Assembly: GCA_023229135.1 (NCBI GenBank)
Contig: JALNZT010000002.1
Span: 1-64,000, forward strand
Origin: Bacteroidales bacterium
GTDB lineage: Bacteria; Bacteroidota; Bacteroidia; Bacteroidales; F082
DNA length: 64,000 nucleotides
Direction of reading: 5' to 3'
This document shows, one piece after another, positions 1 to 9,556 of this stretch; the stretch's first letter is position 1; the number at the start of each line of letters is the position of its first letter. Both the position numbers and the translations under genes were made by a program. Below the pieces are notes generated by a model. That model saw only the letters and a program-made list of their open reading frames with translations. It did no database searches and had not been told where the DNA came from.

Positions 1-161
1 GATTTTACTTTAGCTTTTTGCACACCCGGCATAAGTTTCACAAAATCAACGATAAATTCAGATTGTGAATGCGTGATAATGGCGAGGTTGGAATAGGTGC
101 CTTCGGCAACTTCTTCGCTCAGCTCGATGTTAATTTGATTTTTAGGTTTATTTTCAGCCAT
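1..161 (-). CDS. DUF3467 family protein (partial, C-terminus outside window)
   Basis: The minus strand from ATG 161 reads MAENKPKNQINIELSEEVAE, followed by GTYSNLAIITHSQSEFIVDF, and stays open to the window edge (53 codons). This matches the DUF3467 family, a short protein of unknown function. In Bacteroidota its gene usually lies directly downstream of rpoC, as here. A strong intrinsic terminator (173-225) separates it from rpoC, so it probably depends on readthrough or on its own promoter. The family assignment rests on the SNLAIITHSQSEFIVDF signature and on the context. Confidence 0.8.
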   Translation of the reverse strand, partial: MAENKPKNQINIELSEEVAEGTYSNLAIITHSQSEFIVDFVKLMPGVQKAKVK

Positions 162-172
162 TTTGTTGGGGT

Positions 173-225
173 ATTAAAAAAGCAGTTAAGCCGGTTGAAA
201 CATCAACGCTAACCTAACTGCTTTT
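173..225 (-). terminator. Intrinsic terminator after rpoC
   Basis: A perfect 11-bp inverted repeat (AAAAGCAGTTA 178-188 with TAACTGCTTTT 215-225) encloses a smaller hairpin (GTTGA/TCAAC, 194-207). Read on the minus strand, the stem ends in CTGCTTTTTTAA. This stem plus T-tract is a classic rho-independent terminator placed 15 nt after the rpoC stop. Confidence 0.85.
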
Positions 226-240
226 GATTATTTCATGAAA

Positions 241-3200
241 TTACTTTTTCGATGTTTCCGGTTTTAAGGTACGCGAAGCAGCTTCCATAACAGCTTCGTA
301 TTCGGAGCGTGAACCTACAATCAAGTCTTCATACTCACGTAAGCCAGTACCAGCAGGAATCTTATGGCCAACAATTACGTTTTCTTTCAAGCCTTTTAGC
401 TCGTCAGATTTGGCATTGATAGAGGCCAGGGTGAGCACCTTTGTCGTTTCCTGGAAGGAAGCGGCAGAGATAAAGCTGTTTGTTTGCAGCGAAGCGCGTG
501 TAATACCTTGCAGAATCTGGAAGGCAGTAGCAGGTTTTGCTTCTCTGGCTTCGGCCAGTTTTTTATCCTTCCGTTTCAGCAGCGAGTTTTCATCGCGCAA
601 TTTGCGGGCGGTAATAATCTGACCGAGTTTCAGATTGTCTGAGTCGCCCGGTTCAGTAATCACTTTCTTTCCAAAGATTTCGTCATTTTCTTCTTGGAAG
701 TCGATTTTATTGATCAACTCACCTTCGAGGAAGCGTGTATCGCCCGGATCTTCCACCGAAACTTTACGCATCATCTGACGCACGATAACCTCAAAGTGTT
801 TGTCGTTAATCTTTACACCTTGTAAGCGATAAACCTCCTGCACTTCGTTCACAATATATTCCTGAACCTTCATTGGTCCTTTGATTGACAAGATGTCGGC
901 AGGCGTGATCGCACCTTCAGAAAGTGCCATGCCAGCTTTCACAAAGTCATTTTCCTGTGCCAGAATTTGTTTGGAAGTGGCAACAAGATAGCTTTTCTCT
1001 TCACCTGTTTTAGAAGTAACGATAACTTCACGGTTACCACGTTTCAGTTTTTTACCAAACGAAACAACACCGTCAATCTCCGATACTACGGCAGGATCTG
1101 AAGGATTACGTGCTTCAAACAGCTCGGTAACACGTGGCAAACCACCAGTGATATCACCCGATTTTCCAATAGCACGTGGAATTTTTACGAGCATTCCACC
1201 CGCTTTCACCATATCGCCTTCTTCAATCATAATGTGTGCGCCAACAGGAATATCGTATGATTTGATGACTTCGTTATGTTTGTCGAGGATTTTAAGGGTT
1301 GGGTTTTTGGATTTCTGTCTGCTTTCAACGATAACCTTTTCATTATAGCCGGTTTGCTCATCGGATTCGACGCGATAAGTAAGGCCCTCAATTACGTTTT
1401 CAAAGCTGACTTTTCCTTCAACCTCTGAAAGAATAACAGCGTTGTACGGATCCCAGTCGCTGATGAAATCACCTTTTGCTACTTCGCTGCCATTTTTTAT
1501 ATACAGATTTGCACCGTAAGGAATATTGCTCGAAGTAAGCACAACGCCGGTTCTCTTGTCTATAATTTTCATTTCAGCCGAACGTCCGAGAACGATTTCG
1601 AGATTTTTGTCACCTCTGTTGAAATCAACTGAACGCAGCTCATCAATTTCTAAGATTCCGGCAAATTTGGCTTCAATTTTCGACAATACGGCTATGTTAG
1701 AGGCGGTGCCCCCAACGTGGAACGTACGCAGCGTGAGCTGAGTACCAGGTTCACCGATGGACTGGGCAGCGATAACACCTACAGCTTCACCTTTTTGGAC
1801 CAGTTGACCTGATGAGAGGTTACGTCCGTAGCAGTTGGCACATACACCGCGTTTTGATTCGCAGGTAAGTACGGACCTGATTTCAACATTTTCGATGGGT
1901 GATTCTTGAATTACTTCAGCAATTTCTTCCGTAATCTCTTCACCACCCAAAATGATGAGTTCACCTGTTGAAGGATCATAAATATCATGCAATGCAACAC
2001 GTCCAAGTATGCGATCGTATAGCGATTCTACTACTTCCTCGCTCTTTTTCAGGGCAGAAATAGTTAGTCCACGCAGTGTTCCACAGTCTTTTTCGTTGAT
2101 AACAACATCCTGAGCCACATCCACCAACCTACGTGTGAGGTAACCGGCATCGGCGGTTTTGAGGGCGGTATCAGCCAAACCTTTACGTGCACCGTGTGTA
2201 GAAATAAAGTACTCAAGTACCGACAGTCCTTCTTTAAAGTTAGAGAGGATGGGGTTTTCAATAATCTCACCTCCTGATGCACCTGATTTCTGCGGCTTAG
2301 CCATCAAACCCCTCATTCCTGAGAGCTGACGAATCTGTTCTTTTGATCCCCTTGCACCAGAATCAAGCATCATATATACCGGATTAAAGCCCTGGTCGTC
2401 AAGAGTAAGCTCCTGCATTACCGTATTGGTCAGACGTGAGTTGGTATGTGTCCAGATATCAATAATCTGGTTATAGCGTTCGTTATTGGTAATGAAACCC
2501 ATATTGTAGTTGGCGAGCACCTCTGCCACTTCTTCGTTGGCCTGACCGATAAGCACTTCTTTCATTGCCGGAACTTTCACGTTTCCGAGGTTGAAAGAGA
2601 GTCCTCCTTTGTATGCCATCTTGAAGCCCATGTTTTTGATGTCGTCCAAAAAATTAGAAGTAACGGCTGTTCCTTGCTCTTTTACCAATTTACCAATAAT
2701 ATCACGGAGTGATTTCTTGGTAAGAAGCTGATTTACAAATCCAAACCCTTCAGGAACCACTTCATTAAAGAGTACGCGTCCTACTGTGGTTTCGATCATT
2801 TGCTCTACCAACTGACCTTTTTCTTTTATCTTCACCCTTACGTGAATCATGGCGTGCAGGTCAATTCTATTTTCGTTGTATGCGATAATCACCTCTTCCG
2901 CTGCATAAAAGCGTTTACCCTCACCTCTTACGGGGTGGTCTTCGCTGTGCTTGCGGGGTTTGGTAATATAATAAAGGCCTAAAACCATGTCCTGCGAAGG
3001 TACGGTGATAGGTGCACCGTTAGCAGGATTTAGGATATTGTGAGAAGCCAGCATCAGTACCTGAGCTTCCAGAATAGCAGCATTACCAAGGGGTACATGC
3101 ACAGCCATTTGGTCACCATCAAAGTCAGCGTTGAAAGCGGTACACACCAGTGGGTGAAGTTGAATAGCTTTTCCTTCCACCAGTTTTGGCTGGAAAGCCT

Positions 3201-4542
3201 GAATACCCAGACGGTGAAGGGTAGGAGCACGGTTAAGCATAACCGGATGTCCTTTCAAAATACTTTCCAGGATATCCCAAACTACAGGATCTTTACGGTC
3301 AACGATTTTCTTGGCCGATTTCACTGTTTTTACGATGCCTCTTTCAAGCATTTTACGAATGATGAACGGCTTGAACAACTCGGAAGCCATATCTTTTGGC
3401 AGTCCGCATTCGTTGAGATTCAGGTTTGGTCCTACCACAATTACTGAACGCCCTGAGTAGTCAACACGTTTACCCAATAAGTTTTGGCGGAAACGTCCTT
3501 GTTTACCTTTTAAGCTGTCGCTCAGTGATTTGAGCGGACGGTTTGATTCTGTTTTTACAGCACTGGCTTTACGTGAGTTATCGAACAAAGAATCAACAGC
3601 TTCTTGCAACATACGTTTTTCGTTACGCATAATTACGTCTGGAGCTTTGATTTCTATCAGGCGTTTTAACCTGTTATTTCTGATGATAACACGGCGATAC
3701 AGGTCGTTGAGGTCGGATGTAGCAAAACGACCACCATCCAATGGAACGAGCGGACGCAGCTCTGGCGGAATTACCGGGACTACTTTTACGATCATCCATT
3801 CAGGCCTGTTTTCTATACGGGTGCGGGCATCTCTGAAGGCTTCAAAAACCTGAAGTCTTTTGAGAGCATCTGCTTTGCGTTGCTGCGATGTTTCGGTATT
3901 GGCCTTATGACGTAGGTCAAAAGACATTTGATCCAGGTCAAGACGAGCCAGTAAATCGTGAATTGCTTCGGCGCCCATCTTGGCAATAAATTTATTGGGA
4001 TCATCGTCTTGCAGATGCTGATTATCAGGAGGTAAAGTTTCAAGGATATCAAGATATTCTTCTTCGGTGAGGAAGTCCATATAGTGAATATCGTCTTGTT
4101 CTTTTATCCCCGACTGGATAACCACATAGCGCTCATAATAGATAATCATATCGAGCTTTTTGGTTTGCAAACCAAGCAAAGCTCCGATTTTGTTAGGAAG
4201 CGAGCGGAAGTACCAGATATGCGCTACAGGAACAACAAGCTGAATGTGTCCCATGCGTTCGCGTCTGACTTTCTTTTCGGTAACTTCAACTCCACAACGG
4301 TCACAAACTATGCCTTTGTAGCGAATACGTTTGTATTTTCCACAATGGCATTCCCAGTCTTTTACAGGACCGAAGATGCGTTCGCAGAATAGGCCATCGC
4401 GTTCCGGTTTATAGGTGCGGTAATTGATAGTTTCTGGTTTCAGCACTTCTCCACTTGACCGCTCAAGAATGATTTCGGGCGATGAAAGACTGATTGTTAT
4501 TTTAGAAAAGTTACTGTTTGGATTGTCTTTTCTGAAAGCCAT
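241..4542 (-). CDS. rpoC: DNA-directed RNA polymerase subunit beta'
   Basis: This is the 1433-aa largest catalytic subunit of RNA polymerase. Visible marks are the N-terminal zinc-binding cysteines C65, C67, C80 and C83, the absolutely conserved catalytic loop NADFDGDQ at 471-478 that holds the active-site Mg2+, and the second zinc site around CESKRGVCANC. Length fits the Bacteroidota form. The gene lies 75 bp downstream of rpoB in the same direction, with a hairpin (4579-4608) between them, and is followed by a strong terminator. The ATG start gives MAFRKDNP, typical of the phylum. No truncation or frameshift is seen. Confidence 0.99.
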   Translation of the reverse strand: MAFRKDNPNSNFSKITISLSSPEIILERSSGEVLKPETINYRTYKPERDGLFCERIFGPVKDWECHCGKYKRIRYKGIVCDRCGVEVTEKKVRRERMGHIQLVVPVAHIWYFRSLPNKIGALLGLQTKKLDMIIYYERYVVIQSGIKEQDDIHYMDFLTEEEYLDILETLPPDNQHLQDDDPNKFIAKMGAEAIHDLLARLDLDQMSFDLRHKANTETSQQRKADALKRLQVFEAFRDARTRIENRPEWMIVKVVPVIPPELRPLVPLDGGRFATSDLNDLYRRVIIRNNRLKRLIEIKAPDVIMRNEKRMLQEAVDSLFDNSRKASAVKTESNRPLKSLSDSLKGKQGRFRQNLLGKRVDYSGRSVIVVGPNLNLNECGLPKDMASELFKPFIIRKMLERGIVKTVKSAKKIVDRKDPVVWDILESILKGHPVMLNRAPTLHRLGIQAFQPKLVEGKAIQLHPLVCTAFNADFDGDQMAVHVPLGNAAILEAQVLMLASHNILNPANGAPITVPSQDMVLGLYYITKPRKHSEDHPVRGEGKRFYAAEEVIIAYNENRIDLHAMIHVRVKIKEKGQLVEQMIETTVGRVLFNEVVPEGFGFVNQLLTKKSLRDIIGKLVKEQGTAVTSNFLDDIKNMGFKMAYKGGLSFNLGNVKVPAMKEVLIGQANEEVAEVLANYNMGFITNNERYNQIIDIWTHTNSRLTNTVMQELTLDDQGFNPVYMMLDSGARGSKEQIRQLSGMRGLMAKPQKSGASGGEIIENPILSNFKEGLSVLEYFISTHGARKGLADTALKTADAGYLTRRLVDVAQDVVINEKDCGTLRGLTISALKKSEEVVESLYDRILGRVALHDIYDPSTGELIILGGEEITEEIAEVIQESPIENVEIRSVLTCESKRGVCANCYGRNLSSGQLVQKGEAVGVIAAQSIGEPGTQLTLRTFHVGGTASNIAVLSKIEAKFAGILEIDELRSVDFNRGDKNLEIVLGRSAEMKIIDKRTGVVLTSSNIPYGANLYIKNGSEVAKGDFISDWDPYNAVILSEVEGKVSFENVIEGLTYRVESDEQTGYNEKVIVESRQKSKNPTLKILDKHNEVIKSYDIPVGAHIMIEEGDMVKAGGMLVKIPRAIGKSGDITGGLPRVTELFEARNPSDPAVVSEIDGVVSFGKKLKRGNREVIVTSKTGEEKSYLVATSKQILAQENDFVKAGMALSEGAITPADILSIKGPMKVQEYIVNEVQEVYRLQGVKINDKHFEVIVRQMMRKVSVEDPGDTRFLEGELINKIDFQEENDEIFGKKVITEPGDSDNLKLGQIITARKLRDENSLLKRKDKKLAEAREAKPATAFQILQGITRASLQTNSFISAASFQETTKVLTLASINAKSDELKGLKENVIVGHKIPAGTGLREYEDLIVGSRSEYEAVMEAASRTLKPETSKK

Positions 4543-4578
4543 ATATTTGGATCTGTTTATATTAAAGAACTGAAAATG

Positions 4579-4608
4579 GCACTGTCCCGAAACATATCGG
4601 AACAGTGC
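4579..4608 (-). other. Hairpin between rpoB and rpoC
   Basis: GCACTGTCCCGA (4579-4590) pairs with TCGGAACAGTGC (4597-4608) over 12 bp with one G-U wobble and a 6-nt loop. In the minus-strand transcript the stem is followed by CATTTTCAG, not a real U-tract. A processing or mRNA-stability element is therefore more likely than an efficient terminator. Confidence 0.6.
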
Positions 4609-4617
4609 AAATTTTTA

Positions 4618-7600
4618 TTAGTCGAAGGTAATTTCAAGGCCAAGTCCGCGTAACTCGTGAATCAATACATTGAATGATTCGGGGATTCCGGGAATAGGCA
4701 TATTGTCACCTTTCACAATAGCTTCATAAGCTTTGGCGCGGCCCACCACATCATCAGATTTTACTGTTAGGATTTCCTGAAGTATATTGCTGGCTCCAAA
4801 TGCCTCGAGTGCCCAGACCTCCATCTCACCAAAACGCTGTCCACCAAATTGGGCTTTACCGCCCAACGGCTGCTGTGTAATAAGTGAATAGGGGCCGATA
4901 GAACGCGCGTGCATCTTGTCGTCAACCATGTGATGCAGTTTCAACATATAGATGTATCCTACTGTAGCCGGCTGATCAAAACGCTCGCCGGTACCACCAT
5001 CATACAGATAAACACTACCATTTTTAGGAAGACCTGCTTCTTTTAGATAACCATTGATTTGATCAATTGTAGCACCATCAAAAATTGGTGTGGCAAACTT
5101 CTTATCTAGTTTCTTGCCTGCCCAGCCCAGCACAGTTTCGTAAATCTGTCCAAGGTTCATACGCGATGGTACACCGAGTGGGTTCAAGACGATATCAACA
5201 GGTGTTCCATCTTCAAGGAATGGCATATCTTCCTCTCGAACGATACGCGCAACAATACCTTTGTTACCGTGGCGTCCGGCCATTTTATCACCAATATTGA
5301 GCTTACGTTTTTTAGCTACATAAACTTTAGCCATCTGTACAATACCATTAGGGAGTTCGTCGCCAACACTGGCTACAAATTTCTTACGGTTGTAGATACC
5401 TAAAATTTCTTTTTGCTTTATATTGTAGTTGTTGATCAACTTCTTGATCATTTCGTTGCGCTCTTTATCCGTAGTCCATTTGTTAGGATTAATATTGGCA
5501 TAATCAATACCAATCAGGATCTTTTGGGAGAACTTCGCTTTCTTGGGAACAACTTGTTCTTTGAAATTATTAAATACACCCTGGCTTGTGCGGCCATTGA
5601 GCAATACAATCAGCTTGTCAACCAACTTGTCTTTCAAAACTGTTGTCTCTTTGCGTTGAGAAGCATCGAGATCACTGATAAGGTCTTTGTCTTTAACCTT
5701 TGATTTTCTGTCTTTTACCACTCTTGAGAAAAGCTTTTTCTGAATCACCACACCTTTCATAGATGGTGGCGCTTTTAGAGAAGCGTTTTTCACATCGCCG
5801 GCTTTGTCGCCAAAGATAGCTCTCAACAGTTTTTCTTCTGGAGTAGGATCGCTCTCACCTTTTGGTGTAATTTTTCCGATAAGGATGTCACCTTCGTTCA
5901 CTTCAGCACCAATTCTGATCAGGCCGTTTTCGTCCAGATCTTTCGTAGCTTCAGCACTCACGTTAGGAATGTCATTCGTAAGTTCTTCGATACCACGTTT
6001 GGTATCTCTAACTTCCAAGCTGAATTCTTCAACGTGAATAGAGGTGAAGATATCTTCTTTTACTATTTTCTCGGAGATAACAATGGCATCCTCAAAGTTA
6101 TAACCTTTCCAAGGCATAAATGCCACCATGAGGTTACGACCGATAGCGAGTTCACCGTTTTCTGTTCCATAGCCCTCGCACAGCACCTGACCTTTAGTAA
6201 CCTTCTGACCTCTGGTCACGATAGGTTTAAGGTTCATATTGGTATTTTGGTTCGTTCGGGCGTATTTGATGAGCTTGTATGACTTTATATCATCGTCGAA
6301 GCTAACGAGTTTCTCGTTTTCGTCACGCTCATATTTGATGGTAATTTTGTCTGCATCAACATAAAGCACCTCGCCGGTTCCTTCAGCATGAAGCAAAACA
6401 CGGGAGTCGCGGGCAACGTTTCTTTCAATTCCTGTTCCTACAATAGGAGCTTCAGCAACCATAAGTGGTACGGCCTGGCGCATCATGTTTGAACCCATCA
6501 GGGCGCGGTTAGCATCATCATGCTCCAAAAATGGAATAAGTGAGGCAGCAATAGAGGCAATCTGATTTGGCGCCACGTCAATAAGGTCAACCTTTATTCG
6601 GTTAACGATAGGGTAGTCAGCCAGATAACGCACTTTAACATCTTCATCGTGGAAGGTGCCATCTTCGCCAACTTCTGTATTGGCCTGTGCGATAATCTTT
6701 GTTTCTTCTTCTTCTGCACTCAGGTATATAGGTTCTTTGTCCATATCGATTTTACCCTCCTGAACGTCCAGGTAAGGTGTTTCGATAAATCCGAGCCTGT
6801 TGATTTTTGCGAACACGCAAAGTGAAGAGATCAAACCAATGTTTGGTCCTTCAGGGGTTTCGATGGTACAAAGGCGTCCGTAGTGTGTATAATGAACGTC
6901 GCGCACTTCAAAGCCGGCACGCTCACGCGACAAACCTCCTGGCCCCAATGCAGAGATACGCCTTTTGTGCGTAACCTCGGAGAGGGGGTTGGTTTGATCC
7001 ATAAATTGCGAAAGCTGGTTTGTTCCAAAGAAGGAATTGATGACCGATGAGAGTGTTTTTGCGTTGATAAGGTCGGTAGGTGTGAACACCTCGTTGTCGC
7101 GCACGTTCATTCTTTCGCGAATGGTACGCGCCATACGTGCCAAACCAACACCAAACTGACTGTAAAGCTGCTCGCCTACAGTTCTGATGCGTCTGTTACT
7201 CAAATGGTCAATATCATCAACATCAGTCTTGTTATTGGCTAACTCGATTAGGTGTTTGATGATAGATATAATATCTTGTTTTGTAAGTACTTTGGTATCT
7301 TCTGGGATATCAAGATTGAGCTTGCGGTTGATTCTATAACGACCAACTTCACCCAAATCATAGCGTTTATCCGAGAAAAATAGTTTATCGATAATACCTC
7401 TTGCTGTTTCTTCATCAGGCGGCTCAGCATTACGCAACTGGCGATAGATGAACTCAACGGCTTCTTTTTCGGAGTTTGCCGTATCTTTTTGGAGTGTATT
7501 AAAGATGATGGAATAATCTGAAGTATTAAAATCTTCACGGTGCAGCAAAACTGTTTTTACACCTGAATCTACGATCAGATCAATATGTTCAGTTTCTAGG

Positions 7601-8424
7601 ATTGTTTCCCGTTCGATGATTACTTCATTTCTTTCGATGGAAACTACCTCACCGGTGTCTTCATCCACGAAGTCTTCAATCCAGGAACGAACAACTCTGG
7701 CTGCGAGTTTCCGGCCCAGCACACGTTTGAGGCCTGCCTTGCTAACTTTAATTTCTTCTGCCAGATTAAAAATCTCCAGAATATCTTTGTCTGTTTCAAA
7801 ACCGATGGCACGCAGTAAAGTAGTTACCGGGAGTTTCTTTTTTCGATCAATATAGGCATACATCACATTATTGATATCGGTAGAAAACTCCATCCACGAT
7901 CCTTTGAAAGGGATGATTCTTGCCGAGAACAAGGTTGTTCCGTTTGCATGTTTATGTTGTCCGAAGAATACACCGGGTGAGCGGTGCAGCTGTGACACTA
8001 CCACGCGTTCTGCACCATTGACAATGAAAGTACCTTTTGGCGACATATATGGGATCATACCCAGATATACATCCTGCACAATAGTTTCAAAGTCTTCGTG
8101 TTCGGGATCGGTACAATAGAGTTTAAGTTTTGCTTTGAGCGGCACACTATAGGTGAGCCCACGTTCGATACACTCCGCTAAAGAATAGCGTGGAGGATCG
8201 ACAAAGTAATCGAGGAATTCGAGTACAAAATTGTTTCTAGCATCCGTAATTGGAAAATTTTCAGCGAAGACCTTAAAGAGGCCTTCGTTTTTACGATTTT
8301 CAGGATTTGTTTCCAGCTGGAAGAAGTCCTGAAAAGATTGAAGCTGAATATCCAAAAAGTCCGGATAATCTAATTGATATCTGGTGGATGCGAAACTGAT
8401 TCTTTCCGAAGTTTTTTCTGCCAA
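4618..8424 (-). CDS. rpoB: DNA-directed RNA polymerase subunit beta (TTG start)
   Basis: This is the 1268-aa beta subunit of RNA polymerase. The rifampicin-pocket segment reads SQFMDQTNPLSEVTHKRR and continues into ISALGPGGLSRERAGFEVRD. The Asp equivalent to E. coli D516 is D476, and the residues matching Q513, H526 and S531 are wild type, so no classic resistance substitution is present. The reading frame opens at TTG (8424-8422). An in-frame TAA lies five codons upstream with no ATG or GTG between, and the protein begins (M)AEKTSERISFAS, so TTG is the only reasonable start. The gene follows rplL after a 149-nt spacer containing an attenuator-like hairpin. Confidence 0.98.
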   Translation of the reverse strand: MAEKTSERISFASTRYQLDYPDFLDIQLQSFQDFFQLETNPENRKNEGLFKVFAENFPITDARNNFVLEFLDYFVDPPRYSLAECIERGLTYSVPLKAKLKLYCTDPEHEDFETIVQDVYLGMIPYMSPKGTFIVNGAERVVVSQLHRSPGVFFGQHKHANGTTLFSARIIPFKGSWMEFSTDINNVMYAYIDRKKKLPVTTLLRAIGFETDKDILEIFNLAEEIKVSKAGLKRVLGRKLAARVVRSWIEDFVDEDTGEVVSIERNEVIIERETILETEHIDLIVDSGVKTVLLHREDFNTSDYSIIFNTLQKDTANSEKEAVEFIYRQLRNAEPPDEETARGIIDKLFFSDKRYDLGEVGRYRINRKLNLDIPEDTKVLTKQDIISIIKHLIELANNKTDVDDIDHLSNRRIRTVGEQLYSQFGVGLARMARTIRERMNVRDNEVFTPTDLINAKTLSSVINSFFGTNQLSQFMDQTNPLSEVTHKRRISALGPGGLSRERAGFEVRDVHYTHYGRLCTIETPEGPNIGLISSLCVFAKINRLGFIETPYLDVQEGKIDMDKEPIYLSAEEEETKIIAQANTEVGEDGTFHDEDVKVRYLADYPIVNRIKVDLIDVAPNQIASIAASLIPFLEHDDANRALMGSNMMRQAVPLMVAEAPIVGTGIERNVARDSRVLLHAEGTGEVLYVDADKITIKYERDENEKLVSFDDDIKSYKLIKYARTNQNTNMNLKPIVTRGQKVTKGQVLCEGYGTENGELAIGRNLMVAFMPWKGYNFEDAIVISEKIVKEDIFTSIHVEEFSLEVRDTKRGIEELTNDIPNVSAEATKDLDENGLIRIGAEVNEGDILIGKITPKGESDPTPEEKLLRAIFGDKAGDVKNASLKAPPSMKGVVIQKKLFSRVVKDRKSKVKDKDLISDLDASQRKETTVLKDKLVDKLIVLLNGRTSQGVFNNFKEQVVPKKAKFSQKILIGIDYANINPNKWTTDKERNEMIKKLINNYNIKQKEILGIYNRKKFVASVGDELPNGIVQMAKVYVAKKRKLNIGDKMAGRHGNKGIVARIVREEDMPFLEDGTPVDIVLNPLGVPSRMNLGQIYETVLGWAGKKLDKKFATPIFDGATIDQINGYLKEAGLPKNGSVYLYDGGTGERFDQPATVGYIYMLKLHHMVDDKMHARSIGPYSLITQQPLGGKAQFGGQRFGEMEVWALEAFGASNILQEILTVKSDDVVGRAKAYEAIVKGDNMPIPGIPESFNVLIHELRGLGLEITFD

Positions 8425-8492
8425 AGTCTTAAAGTTTTAAGAGCCTGTAAATGAGGCTATAATACAAATAAAAAGAACGTGTTCGTGAAATT

Positions 8493-8545
8493 GCAAAAAA
8501 GGCGCAAAACCTCTATCCCATTTAGCTGAGATAGAGGTTGTTTTG
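8493..8545 (-). terminator. Attenuator-like hairpin between rplL and rpoB
   Basis: CAAAACCTCTATC (8505-8517) faces GATAGAGGTTGTTTTG (8529-8544), an almost perfect 13-bp stem with a 2-nt bulge. In the minus-strand transcript the stem is followed by GCGCCTTTTTTGC. It sits exactly between the ribosomal-protein genes and rpoB. In E. coli a partial terminator at the equivalent place lets L7/L12 be made in excess over beta; the same role is inferred here. Confidence 0.75.
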
Positions 8546-8573
8546 CCAGATGTTTTGCGGAAAAAGATCCTTC

Positions 8574-8948
8574 TTATTTAACTTCAACCTCTGCACCTGC
8601 TTCTTCAAGTTGTGATTTAAGTGCGTTGGCTTCGTCTTTACTAACACCTTCTTTAACAGCTTTTGGTGCTGAGTCCACCAATTCTTTGGCTTCTTTCAGG
8701 CCAAGGCTGGTGAGTTCTTTTACCAATTTAACTACTGCAAGTTTAGATGCACCGGCTGCTTTCAAGATTACGTCAAAAGAAGTCTGTTCTTCAACTGCTG
8801 CGGCTTCAGCACCTGCTGGAGCTGCCATAACGGCTGCTGCTGCTGCTGGCTCAATACCATATTCGTCTTTCAGGATTCCTGCTAGTTCGTTTACTTCTTT
8901 AACAGTAAGGTTTACTAATTGCTCTGCGAAAGCTTTTAAATCTGCCAT
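8574..8948 (-). CDS. rplL: 50S ribosomal protein L7/L12 (bL12)
   Basis: This 124-aa protein forms the multimeric ribosomal stalk that recruits translation factors. An N-terminal dimerisation region (MADLKAFAEQLVNLTVKEVN) leads into an Ala-rich hinge around residues 36-55. The globular C-terminal domain contains KLAVVKLVKELTSLGLKEAK and LVDSAPKAVKEGVSKDEA, which are diagnostic. The gene follows rplJ by 64 bp and precedes rpoB, the standard rplKAJL-rpoBC arrangement. Confidence 0.98.
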   Translation of the reverse strand: MADLKAFAEQLVNLTVKEVNELAGILKDEYGIEPAAAAAVMAAPAGAEAAAVEEQTSFDVILKAAGASKLAVVKLVKELTSLGLKEAKELVDSAPKAVKEGVSKDEANALKSQLEEAGAEVEVK

Positions 8949-9012
8949 TTTATTATCGGATTAAGTGATTTACAATAATTTTATTTTGAGTGAATGATAA
9001 TCATTCGGTTGT

Positions 9013-9534
9013 TTATTCTGATCTTTCAGAGAGTGTTTGAAGCACACCGCTTAAGGTATGACCGCCCGACTGCAATGCACCAATAACATTTTTAGCTGGT
9101 GATTGCAAGAGTGCAATAAGGTCAGCGATGAGTTCATTCTTAGATTTGATACTGATGAGGAAATCCAATTGGTCGTCGCCAATATATACAGACTCTTCAA
9201 TATAAGCACCTTTAAGAATAGGTCTGTCTGATTTTTTACGAAACTCCTTGATCAGTTTTGCAGGTGCATTTCCGGCATCTGAAAACATCACTGAAGTGGC
9301 ACCTTTGAGGGTGTCGTAAAGTTCGTTGTAGTCTTTGCCGGCATTCTCCATAGCTTTGCGCAGTAAAGTGTTTTTTACTACAACAAGCCTAACGTTGCGG
9401 CTATAACAAAGTCTTCTAAGATCGCTGGTTTTCTCCGCATCTAATTCGGAGGTGTCAGCCAGGTAGAAGTTTGTACTTTGGTTTAGCTGATCCGTCATGG
9501 ACTGAATGACTGCTAGCTTATCGTCTTTTTTCAT
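9013..9534 (-). CDS. rplJ: 50S ribosomal protein L10 (uL10)
   Basis: This 173-aa protein anchors the L7/L12 stalk dimers to 23S rRNA. The N-terminal rRNA-binding region contains NTLLRKAMENAGKDY, and a C-terminal helix would bind L12. It lies 22 bp downstream of rplA and upstream of rplL. In many bacteria L10 represses its own mRNA through a leader structure; the short spacer here leaves room only for a site overlapping the end of rplA, so that regulation cannot be shown. Confidence 0.97.
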   Translation of the reverse strand: MKKDDKLAVIQSMTDQLNQSTNFYLADTSELDAEKTSDLRRLCYSRNVRLVVVKNTLLRKAMENAGKDYNELYDTLKGATSVMFSDAGNAPAKLIKEFRKKSDRPILKGAYIEESVYIGDDQLDFLISIKSKNELIADLIALLQSPAKNVIGALQSGGHTLSGVLQTLSERSE

Positions 9535-9556
9535 GTCATTAACTTCCTTTTAGTGC

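Noticed and set aside
3040..3447. Plus-strand 135-codon frame opposite rpoC
   Set aside because: It is a shadow of the rpoC coding strand with no domain of its own; the same holds for other frames inside large genes.
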